Below are positions 1-6,008 of a stretch of DNA of 6,533 bases, piece after piece. Position numbers and translations under genes: made by a program. The first letter of the stretch is position 1, and each line of letters opens with the position of its first letter. Below the pieces are notes generated by a model. That model did not search any database, was not told the origin of the DNA, and saw nothing but the letters and a program-made list of their open reading frames with translations. The DNA comes from Phycisphaerales bacterium (lineage in GTDB: Bacteria > Planctomycetota > Phycisphaerae > Phycisphaerales > UBA1924): positions 1 through 6,533 of the forward strand of contig JAESUL010000310.1 in the NCBI GenBank assembly GCA_016763115.1, in the 5' to 3' direction.

Positions 1-471
1 GAGACCGCCCAACCCAACAAGGATTGCGCTTCGACCCAGATCGGCAACGAATGCATTCCATATCTCCGCTACGAGATCGACCGCCTCGACCGGGACCAGG
101 GCCTCGACCACGGAGGCACCGGCAAGCGTCAACCCAAGCATATTTCTGTATGATTCCCCAGACTTATCAATGTTCTTATTGACTTTGATCAGATCAATGA
201 GAGCATCAAACAGGAAGTATGCGCCAAGAACTATTAATATGAGTATTGATTTCTGTGCCCCGAAAATGTAGCCAAACAATCCGATAGCAAGAAGAATTAG
301 AGCACAGAGGATTCGCATCATGCTCTCTGTCACAATAAATCGTATAAAATTTTTCCGATCCTTCTTCAGGTAAAGCCGCACCAGTTCGTGATGCGGTGAC
401 CGGGAATCGAACACCCCTTTTGGCCAATTGAATGTTTGGACCATTTGGCCGCGATCATCTCGTATCTTCAT
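1..471 (-). CDS. Unrecognised membrane protein, N-terminal part (runs off left edge)
   Basis: An uninterrupted minus-strand frame of 157 codons runs from ATG at 471 to base 1 with no stop, so the C-terminus lies outside the window. I chose the ATG at 471 because AAGGGG at 479-484 sits 7 nt upstream as a good Shine-Dalgarno; later in-frame ATGs are at 444, 321 and 318. The protein starts with a polar, basic segment of about 50 residues (WPKGVFDS at 16-23, YLKKDRKNF at 34-42). Two hydrophobic stretches follow (about 54-72 and 76-95) that look like a membrane hairpin, then a charged stretch (96-110, KVNKNIDKSGESYRN) and a third, weaker hydrophobic region (about 111-134). I do not recognise the family. 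Codon use is unlike the neighbours: ATA, AGA, TTA, CTA and many T- or A-ending codons, against strongly C-ending codons elsewhere. That suggests recent acquisition or weak selection. That it is a gene rests on the long open frame, the ribosome binding site and the coherent membrane pattern. Confidence 0.7.
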   Translation of the reverse strand, partial: MKIRDDRGQMVQTFNWPKGVFDSRSPHHELVRLYLKKDRKNFIRFIVTESMMRILCALILLAIGLFGYIFGAQKSILILIVLGAYFLFDALIDLIKVNKNIDKSGESYRNMLGLTLAGASVVEALVPVEAVDLVAEIWNAFVADLGRSAILVGLGGL

Positions 472-478
472 CAAGAAT

Positions 479-484
479 CCCCTT
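479..484 (-). promoter_or_regulatory. Ribosome binding site deciding the start of the left-edge gene
   Basis: On the minus strand this reads AAGGGG and lies 7 nt before the ATG at 471. It supports that start over the internal ATGs at 444 and 321, neither of which has a comparable purine run at the right distance. Confidence 0.5.
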
Positions 485-493
485 GGGCACTCT

Positions 494-523
494 TCGATTC
501 TACACTGCTACTCGATTCAACAC
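494..523. repeat. Paired 12-bp direct repeats in a divergent intergenic region
   Basis: TCGATTCTACAC at 494-505 and TCGATTCAACAC at 512-523 match at 11 of 12 positions, with an 18-bp repeat period. They fill much of the 67-bp gap between the divergent starts of the membrane-protein gene (471) and the aldo/keto reductase (539). Tandem half-sites spaced nearly two helical turns apart are a common operator arrangement, so they may bind a regulator of one or both genes. That role is inferred; no regulator gene is visible nearby. A further TCGATTC core occurs on the minus strand at 404-410, inside the coding region. I could not place a convincing -35/-10 pair in this gap. Confidence 0.4.
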
Positions 524-526
524 CAG

Positions 527-531
527 AGGAG
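527..531 (+). promoter_or_regulatory. Ribosome binding site of the aldo/keto reductase
   Basis: AGGAG, 7 nt before the ATG at 539. It fixes the start there. The reading frame is open for a further 37 codons upstream, back to 428, but that stretch overlaps the divergent gene and does not resemble the reductase family. Confidence 0.7.
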
Positions 532-538
532 ATCCCCC

Positions 539-1648
539 ATGCCCATCACCGATTACATCACCCTCGGAAACACCGGCCTCCGCGTCTCCCCCCTCTGCCT
601 CGGCACCATGACCTTCGGCACCGAATGGGGAGCCGTCGGCACCACCATCGAAGAATCACTCGATGTCCTCACCGCCTACCTCAGCCGCGGCGGCAACTTC
701 CTCGACACCGCCAATGTCTACACCATTGGACACTCCGAAAAAATCATCGGCGACTACTTCAACACCGGCCCAGGCAAAGGCACCCGCGACCGCGTCGTCA
801 TCGCCACCAAGTTCTGCGGCAACCTCCACCCAAACGACCCCAACGGCGGCGGCGCAGGTCGCAAAGCAATCATCCACCAGGTCGAAGATTCCCTCCGCCG
901 TTTGCAAACCGACCACATCGACCTGCTCTGGGCACACTTCCACGACCAACACACCCCTATCGAAGAAACCATGCGCACCATGGACCAACTCGTCCAAGAC
1001 GGCAAGGTCCGCTACATCGGTTTCTCCGACCACCCCGCATGGGTCTGCGTCAAAGCCCACCACATCGCGATGCTCCGCAACTGGGAACCACTCGCTGCGA
1101 TCCAACTCGAATACTCACTCATCCAACGCACCGCCGAGGAAGCACTCATCCCGATGGCGATGGATCTGGGGCTCGGCGTCACGCCGTGGTCCCCGCTCCG
1201 CGGCGGTGTGCTCAGCGGCAAGTTCACCCGCGATTCACGCCCCCCCGTTGCCGACACCCGCGTCGCCATCGACTCGCCGCACCTCAACGACAAAGCCTAC
1301 GACCTTGTCGATGAACTCAAAGCGATCGCCGAAACCCACAACGCCACGCCCGCCAAGGTCGCGCTCAACTGGGTCCAAACCCAACCCGGCGTCACCTCCA
1401 CCATCATCGGAGCCAAACGACTCAGCCAACTCGAAGACAACCTCGGCGCCCTGGACTTCACCTTGACGAGCGAGCAACGCCAATCCCTCGATGATCTCAG
1501 CACATTTGACAAGCATTTCCCCCACAACTTCCTCGATCGCATCCCCCCCGCCATCCAGAACGGCACCACCATCAATCAACTCCAGAGCGACCCGTGGACA
1601 ATCGGCCCACAAACACCCCAAGAACGCACCGTGCATATCCCCGACTAG
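539..1648 (+). CDS. Aldo/keto reductase
   Basis: A complete 369-residue protein predicted to be a cytoplasmic NAD(P)H-dependent oxidoreductase that interconverts carbonyls and alcohols on a (beta/alpha)8 barrel. The N-terminus (LGNTGLRVSPLCLGTMTFG) is typical of the family. The catalytic tetrad is visible as D56 and Y61 (FLDTANVY), K91 (VIATKF) and H133 (LLWAHFHD). PWSPLRGGVLSGKF (216-229) and IIGAKRLSQLEDN (289-301) match the cofactor-binding regions near the C-terminal end of the barrel. The barrel appears to end around residue 325. About 40 further residues, rich in proline and polar residues, make the protein somewhat longer than the usual 310-350. The start is the ATG at 539, set by AGGAG upstream and by agreement with the family N-terminus. 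The natural substrate cannot be told from sequence. The neighbouring genes do not suggest a pathway, so it is probably transcribed alone or with the lipoprotein downstream. Confidence 0.95.
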   Translation: MPITDYITLGNTGLRVSPLCLGTMTFGTEWGAVGTTIEESLDVLTAYLSRGGNFLDTANVYTIGHSEKIIGDYFNTGPGKGTRDRVVIATKFCGNLHPNDPNGGGAGRKAIIHQVEDSLRRLQTDHIDLLWAHFHDQHTPIEETMRTMDQLVQDGKVRYIGFSDHPAWVCVKAHHIAMLRNWEPLAAIQLEYSLIQRTAEEALIPMAMDLGLGVTPWSPLRGGVLSGKFTRDSRPPVADTRVAIDSPHLNDKAYDLVDELKAIAETHNATPAKVALNWVQTQPGVTSTIIGAKRLSQLEDNLGALDFTLTSEQRQSLDDLSTFDKHFPHNFLDRIPPAIQNGTTINQLQSDPWTIGPQTPQERTVHIPD

Positions 1649-1783
1649 TACACCGTTTTTTTATCCAGACGCTCTGGACACCATGCCCCCTCCGTTCCGA
1701 TTATCCGGGCTGGGCAATCAACTTCATTCAACTTGCAGCATTTCTTGGATGCCGTCTTGGCGTTTGTTTCCGATATTCATGAG
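1649..1783. other. Intergenic gap between reductase and lipoprotein genes
   Basis: This 135-bp gap holds a run of seven T (1656-1662) followed by a perfect small hairpin: TCCAGA (1664-1669), loop CGC, TCTGGA (1673-1678). The T-run comes before the hairpin on the plus strand, and on the minus strand the hairpin is followed by A, so neither direction fits an intrinsic terminator. TCAACTT occurs twice, at 1718-1724 and 1728-1734, with a 10-bp period. I see no convincing promoter, RNA gene or small coding sequence here. Confidence 0.4.
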
Positions 1784-2593
1784 ATGAAATACACACGCAC
1801 CACCACCGTGACCATCCTCTCCGCCGCCGCCCTCACCCTCGCCTCAGGGTGTGCACAAGACCGATCCTCCTCGCTCTCTTCTGACACAAGTGTCCGCAGT
1901 TCCTACCAAAGCCAGCAACCCAGCACCCCGCAAAGCGCCCACACCTCTGATCTCGTCATCGGCACCGACCTCGCCTTCGAGGGCGTCCCCACCTACGACC
2001 GCCCCGCGACCGAACTCTCCCTCGCCGAGATCGCCAACGAACTCATCGCGATGCACAACCGCGATCGCCAACTCGTCCGCTCCAGCATCGACCCATCCCA
2101 GCAAGACCCCCAGGCCGTCGCCAGGGTCAGCGCCATCGACCACGCCCACACCGCAAGGCTCCGTGAAATCGTTGACTACATCGGCTGGCCCACACGCGGC
2201 ACCGTCGGGCTCGAAGCAACCGAGGGCGCGTTCCTCGTCGTCCAGCACGCCGGAAACGACACCGCATTCCAATCACGCTGCCTCGCCATGCTCCACGACC
2301 TCGCCGATCGAGGCCAACTCCCCAAACCCTATGTCGCACTCCTCACCGATCGAATCCGCGTATTCAACGACCAGCCCCAACTCTACGGCACACAAATGAC
2401 CCTCGCCAAAGATACCAACGGCGTTATGCGCCCGATCCCCAGTTCCCCGATCCACCTCCCCGAAGAACTCGACGCGCGACGCGCCAAGATGGGCATGCCC
2501 GCCCATGGCAAGTTCGTCACCGCCATCGCCCAGGCCTACGCCGCCTCACTGGTCGAACCCAACGAACGCTTTGCCAGTGTCGAGACCGAGTGA
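1784..2593 (+). CDS. Lipoprotein with DUF6624-like domain
   Basis: A 269-residue predicted secreted lipoprotein of unknown function. The N-terminus is a short lipoprotein signal: basic start (MKYTR), hydrophobic stretch (about 8-20) and LASGC with the lipidated cysteine at C23. Residues 24-55 are a low-complexity Ser/Thr/Gln/Pro linker. The rest resembles the DUF6624 family as I remember it: a helical segment with MHNRDR (90-95), then IGWPTRGTVG (133-142), VQHAGND (153-159), LTDR (187-190) and QLYGTQ (199-204). Polar residues concentrate at these motifs, which suggests a binding or catalytic site, but I know of no established activity. The start at 1784 is chosen because the frame's earlier ATG (1733) would put 17 residues ahead of the signal peptide. 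There is no clear Shine-Dalgarno, only GAG next to the ATG. Its stop abuts the convergent gene's stop with no space for a terminator. Attachment to the outer or inner membrane is inferred. Confidence 0.85.
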   Translation: MKYTRTTTVTILSAAALTLASGCAQDRSSSLSSDTSVRSSYQSQQPSTPQSAHTSDLVIGTDLAFEGVPTYDRPATELSLAEIANELIAMHNRDRQLVRSSIDPSQQDPQAVARVSAIDHAHTARLREIVDYIGWPTRGTVGLEATEGAFLVVQHAGNDTAFQSRCLAMLHDLADRGQLPKPYVALLTDRIRVFNDQPQLYGTQMTLAKDTNGVMRPIPSSPIHLPEELDARRAKMGMPAHGKFVTAIAQAYAASLVEPNERFASVETE

Positions 2594-3136
2594 TCAACCC
2601 CGCAATGGGTGCATGCCCGCTTGGGCGCGTTGCTCATTGAGATACACCAACGCCGCCCGGTGCTTGGCAATCAGCTTGACCAACTGGGACATCGAAACAC
2701 CAAGCCGCACCGCGGCTTTTTTCATGTCCCAACCGCAAGCCCGCCCGACATCGAGGGCCTCTGCCAGCATCGCCGAGTAATCAACATGATCCACCGAGCA
2801 CACCACCCGCTGATTTTTGCACCGCGAACGCCACAACGCAGAGCGGATCTCCCCATCGGGCACCTCCACCCGCACCTTGAGCGCCAACTCGACGCGTAGC
2901 CTCCGGATCGCAATCCTTTTGTTCACTTCCGACTCACGCCGCTCGCCCGCCCGCGCCGATACGCCGCTGGGCGTGTGCGTCATCGTCACCTGCGTCTGCA
3001 CCTTGTTGCGATGCTGCCCGCCCGGCCCCGACCCACGCCCGCGGCTCATAGCACATTCCTTGAGCAACCGCTCGTCGTCATACGCCGCGGGATGCAACGC
3101 ACGCTCAACCGATTTTTCATCAAACCCATCATTCAT
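2594..3136 (-). CDS. Peptide chain release factor-like GGQ protein
   Basis: A 180-residue protein built on the catalytic domain of class I release factors. GSGPGGQHRNKVQT (35-48) carries the GGQ loop at G39-G40-Q41, which in this family places the glutamine side of the loop in the peptidyl-transferase centre to hydrolyse peptidyl-tRNA. TPSGVSARAGERRESEVNK (55-73) continues the RF-1 domain. The stop-codon reading domains of RF1/RF2 are absent, so the protein is closer in plan to ArfB or mitochondrial ICT1-type factors. The C-terminal part (about 115-180) is not the basic tail of ArfB. It contains a helix-turn-helix-like stretch (WDMKKAAVRLGVSMSQLVKL, 136-155) and ends in HPLRG. Its ATG lies one base after the tsaD stop, with GGGGTG (3142-3147) upstream as ribosome binding site, so it is the last gene of the minus-strand operon. 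Rescue of stalled ribosomes is the likely role, by inference. Confidence 0.88.
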   Translation of the reverse strand: MNDGFDEKSVERALHPAAYDDERLLKECAMSRGRGSGPGGQHRNKVQTQVTMTHTPSGVSARAGERRESEVNKRIAIRRLRVELALKVRVEVPDGEIRSALWRSRCKNQRVVCSVDHVDYSAMLAEALDVGRACGWDMKKAAVRLGVSMSQLVKLIAKHRAALVYLNEQRAQAGMHPLRG

Positions 3137-3137
3137 T

Positions 3138-4196
3138 TCAACACCCCGTTGTCGGCACAGCGCACAGCGTCAGGTCATCAACCCGCCCCTGCTCGATCAG
3201 TTTGTACCCCAGCCCCGCGATCATCGCCGCATTGTCGATGCAGTAATGCATATCGGGGATCACCAGTTTCATCGAGTACTTCTCTGCAAGCACCGTCAAC
3301 GCCGCGCGCAGGCGCGTATTGGCCGCGACTCCACCCCCAACAATCAGCGTCTCATACGCACCAGTCTGCTCGATCGCCCGTTCGAGTTTCAGCACCACCG
3401 CCCGCTCGACCGCTCGCTGAAAACTCGCCGCGACATCCTCCACCCGCCTCGTCGTCAACTCCGGCGCAGGCGGTACCACAATCGCCGGCTTGCCCCGCAT
3501 CTTGGGCGGCGCAGGCTTGCCCTTCACCTCGTACAACACCGCCGTCTTCAATCCCGAAAAACTAAAATCCAACGACTCTTTACCGAGCCGCGACACCGGA
3601 AAACCAAACGCCCGATCATTCGCATCCTTCATCGACGCCGCCGCATCAACCCGTGGCCCGCCCGGATGCCCAAGCCCCAAAATCGCCGCAACCTTATCAA
3701 ACGCCTCGCCCACCGCGTCATCAATCGTCGCACCAAGCCGCACCAGATCCGTCGCCGACGACATCTGATAAATCGAACTGTGCCCACCAGAAATCACCAA
3801 CCCCAGCGCAGGGTACCGCGGGATCTCGCCATCGAGCGACCCCGCCCAAAGATGCGCCTGCACATGATCCACCCCGATCATCGGCACCCCAAGAGCCCAG
3901 CTCATCGCCTTGGCCGCGCTGAGCCCAACAAGCAACGCCCCAATCAACCCCGGACGATGCCCCACCGCAATCGCATCAATATCTGATCGTGAAACTCCCG
4001 CCTGCGAAATCGCATCATCGATCACCCGCACGATGTGCTGTTCGTGCGCACGCGATGCGATCTCAGGCACCACCCCGCCATACATCGAATGCAACTCGTA
4101 CTGACTGGCAACAATCGAAGAACGCACCGTGTGCCCATCGACCACCACCGCCGCCGCAGTCTCATCGCACGATGACTCGATCCCCAAAACAATCAT
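3138..4196 (-). CDS. tsaD: tRNA N6-threonylcarbamoyladenosine transferase TsaD
   Basis: A complete 352-residue protein of the Kae1/TsaD (YgjD) family. Together with TsaB and TsaE it transfers the threonylcarbamoyl group from the TsaC product onto A37 of ANN-decoding tRNAs in the cytoplasm. Visible landmarks are the N-terminal ASKHA strand LGIESSCDETA (4-14), YGGVVPEIASRAH (39-51), RPGLIGALLVG (81-91), the metal-binding HVQAH (H111, H115), SGGHS (136-140), the DFSFSGLKTAV stretch (210-220), GGGVAAN (287-293) and IDNAAMIA (320-327) with the third metal ligand D321. Residues about 222-247 form a proline- and lysine-rich segment (KGKPAPPKMRGKP) where the E. coli enzyme has a shorter loop, which explains the extra length over about 337 residues. 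The start overlaps the upstream protease stop by 4 nt (ATGA) and lacks a strong Shine-Dalgarno, which points to translational coupling. TsaB, TsaC and TsaE are not in this window. Confidence 0.96.
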   Translation of the reverse strand: MIVLGIESSCDETAAAVVVDGHTVRSSIVASQYELHSMYGGVVPEIASRAHEQHIVRVIDDAISQAGVSRSDIDAIAVGHRPGLIGALLVGLSAAKAMSWALGVPMIGVDHVQAHLWAGSLDGEIPRYPALGLVISGGHSSIYQMSSATDLVRLGATIDDAVGEAFDKVAAILGLGHPGGPRVDAAASMKDANDRAFGFPVSRLGKESLDFSFSGLKTAVLYEVKGKPAPPKMRGKPAIVVPPAPELTTRRVEDVAASFQRAVERAVVLKLERAIEQTGAYETLIVGGGVAANTRLRAALTVLAEKYSMKLVIPDMHYCIDNAAMIAGLGYKLIEQGRVDDLTLCAVPTTGC

Positions 4197-5878
4197 GGCG
4201 AAACCGATTCCGGTTCTTCAATCTCGGCTTCCTCTTCAACCTTCTCAACATCCGCATCCATCAGCCACAACTCAAGGTTCTCCCCCGTTATCCGAAGCCT
4301 CGAAACAACCTTGCCCTCCGCATCACGGATCACAACCACCCCGCCCTTAAGCAAAATATCATCATCCCACAAATCGTTGGGATTCTCATCAACCCGCTCC
4401 TCGCTGACCCCTTCGCTCACCGCCTGAACGCGCCGATCGATCCGGATCACCTCGCGCACCAATCGTTCACGCTGATCGCGGAGTGTATTGAGCGACGCAA
4501 GCGCAACATCATCGGGCGTGTTGGGCTCGATTCCCACAGGCTCAAACTCCCCAGTCTTGATGCGATGCGCCATCACCCCCACCGCCGCGCTCAGCTGCGG
4601 ATCATCGAGCCGATCAAGCACCGCCTCGGTATCCTTTATATCCACCGCGACAAACTCGTCATCATTCTTCGAGAGCACCTCTTGCTCACGCCGAGCAATC
4701 AGCATCGCGTTCTGCTCCTCGTTGCTCATCGCCAAGTAATACCCCGGCGTCGGGTCCACCCCCCACACCGTCGAATCATCACGCCGATGCAAGAGCCGAC
4801 CGCTCGGCAGGTAATAATACTGCTCCGTCAGCTTCAACACCCCCGCCTTGCTCGGAAGCTCCCGCACCGATTGCACCGAGCCCTTGCCAAAACTCCGCGT
4901 CCCGATCACCACCGCCCGATCCTGATCCGCCAGAGCCCCGCTGAGCACCTCGCTCGCCGACGCGCTCTGCCCGTTGACCAGCACCACAAGCGGAAAACTA
5001 TCCAGCGTACCCTTACTGTGCGCCTTAGAAACATGCCCCTCGTACGCACGCCCCTTGGTCGAAACGATCATGCCCTCATCAAGGAACAGATCCGCGATTG
5101 AAACCGCCTCGTCCAAAAGCCCGCCCGGGTTGTACCGCAGATCCAAAATCACACCGCCCAGCGTCCCGCCAACCTGTACGCGCACCGCCTCAATCGCATC
5201 ACGCACCTCGTCGGCGCACTTCGGTGTGAACTGCGTCAACCGGATATACGCAATCTTGTTCTCCTCATCAATCAGATGCTCCCAAGCCCCCTCGCCGCCG
5301 CCACCTCGCATGAAACCCTTGACCGCCTGCACCTTGATATGGTCGCGGACAATCTCGATATCGAGTTCCTCCACCCCGCGCTTGACCGTGATCGTCACCG
5401 CTGTCTTCGGCTCGCCAATCAAAATCCCAATCAACTCATCGAGCGTCTTGCCCTCGGTTGATTCGCCATCAATCCCAATCACCCGATCACCCGCCATCAC
5501 ACCAGCCCGCCACGCCGGCGACCCATCGAGCGGCGACGAAATCGTCAACCACCCATCATTCATATTCACCTCCGCACCAATCCCCACATACTCACCCGTC
5601 AGGTCCCGGCTAAACCGCTCGGTCTGCTCGTGAGGCACATACACACTGAACGGGTCGCCCAACTCCTCAAGCATCCCATTGATCGCTGCCAGCTGCAGAT
5701 CCTTCTCGCTCGGGTCTTCCACATACAACTGCTCGATCATCGTGTGGACATCCACGATCGGATCAAAGAACGCATAATCCCCGCCCGATCTCATCGCGTT
5801 GGTCCCCACCGCAATGGTGGACCCAACCACCGCCACACCGAGAATACTGTACAAAGCTTTGGATGAAGTCATCGGCAT
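4193..5878 (-). CDS. S41-family carboxyl-terminal processing protease (CtpA-type)
   Basis: A complete 561-residue serine protease of the CtpA/Prc group, expected to act outside the cytoplasm on protein C-termini. An N-terminal hydrophobic segment (about 8-26) is an uncleaved anchor or signal peptide. Residues 50-92 resemble the usual N-terminal helices (YVEDPSEKDLQLAAINGMLEEL within 52-73, and DPFSVYVPHEQ at 75-85). A PDZ domain follows (about 95-180; GIGAEV, AGVMAGDRVIGIDG), then the protease core with LDLRYNPGGLLDEAV (246-259). The catalytic dyad is S307 in SASASE and K332 in SFGKGSVQ, 25 residues apart as in Prc. After about residue 380 comes a roughly 180-residue C-terminal region I cannot assign. 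It includes a charged helical part (about 455-498), a beta-rich part (GGVVVIRDAEGKVVSRLRI) and a very acidic tail (541-558). The start at 5878 has GGGAG 7 nt upstream. It heads the operon with tsaD and the GGQ protein. Confidence 0.94.
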   Translation of the reverse strand: MPMTSSKALYSILGVAVVGSTIAVGTNAMRSGGDYAFFDPIVDVHTMIEQLYVEDPSEKDLQLAAINGMLEELGDPFSVYVPHEQTERFSRDLTGEYVGIGAEVNMNDGWLTISSPLDGSPAWRAGVMAGDRVIGIDGESTEGKTLDELIGILIGEPKTAVTITVKRGVEELDIEIVRDHIKVQAVKGFMRGGGGEGAWEHLIDEENKIAYIRLTQFTPKCADEVRDAIEAVRVQVGGTLGGVILDLRYNPGGLLDEAVSIADLFLDEGMIVSTKGRAYEGHVSKAHSKGTLDSFPLVVLVNGQSASASEVLSGALADQDRAVVIGTRSFGKGSVQSVRELPSKAGVLKLTEQYYYLPSGRLLHRRDDSTVWGVDPTPGYYLAMSNEEQNAMLIARREQEVLSKNDDEFVAVDIKDTEAVLDRLDDPQLSAAVGVMAHRIKTGEFEPVGIEPNTPDDVALASLNTLRDQRERLVREVIRIDRRVQAVSEGVSEERVDENPNDLWDDDILLKGGVVVIRDAEGKVVSRLRITGENLELWLMDADVEKVEEEAEIEEPESVSP

Positions 5879-6008
5879 TCACTGGCTCCCATATAATTTT
5901 GGACCTACTCCGCCCGGACAGGTCTATCCTATAGAGTATTCGCCCGCAACGCCCATCTGGTTCGCTGCACTCATTTCTTTGATTCCAAACCCCGCCGAAG
6001 ACCCCTTT
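5879..6008. promoter_or_regulatory. Divergent intergenic region between S41 protease and hflX
   Basis: These 130 bp must carry the promoter of the minus-strand operon and probably that of hflX. The sequence shows a perfect TATAAT on the plus strand at 5892-5897, but no good -35 element at 16-18 bp upstream. There is also a short inverted repeat TCTAT-CCT-ATAGA at 5923-5935. On the minus strand GGGAG (5886-5890) is the protease ribosome binding site. The AT-rich patches stand out against the GC-rich genes on both sides. I cannot assign either promoter with confidence. Confidence 0.4.

Noticed and set aside
185..197. Perfect inverted repeat TTGATC-A-GATCAA
   Set aside because: It lies well inside the left-edge coding frame, where it encodes part of LIDLIK. 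With six-base arms and no second copy it is best taken as chance.
400..428. tRNA T-arm-like sequence on the minus strand (GTTCGATTCCC followed by ACCGC)
   Set aside because: The bases flanking the TTCGATT loop do not form a five-pair T stem, the would-be acceptor strand finds only a partial partner about 60 nt away, and there is no anticodon arm or CCA. The stretch is explained by the open minus-strand reading frame.
428..538. 37-codon upstream extension of the aldo/keto reductase
   Set aside because: It overlaps the start of the divergent gene, does not resemble the family, and the ATG at 539 has a proper ribosome binding site and the family N-terminus.
1733..1783. Earlier ATG giving 17 extra residues on the lipoprotein
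   Set aside because: It would push the lipoprotein signal peptide away from the N-terminus. The ATG at 1784 gives a normal signal ending in LASGC.
2817..3986. 389-codon plus-strand open frame opposite tsaD and the GGQ gene
   Set aside because: The translation is Arg/His/Pro-rich and of no recognisable family; it lies antisense to two confidently identified genes.
3989..5101. 370-codon plus-strand open frame opposite the S41 protease
   Set aside because: Same reason: Arg/His/Pro-rich shadow of a gene with a clear catalytic dyad on the other strand.
5892..5897. TATAAT as a firm -10 element for hflX
   Set aside because: No acceptable -35 element or extended -10 motif accompanies it, and it would leave an untranslated leader of about 100 nt. 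It is noted only as part of the intergenic region.
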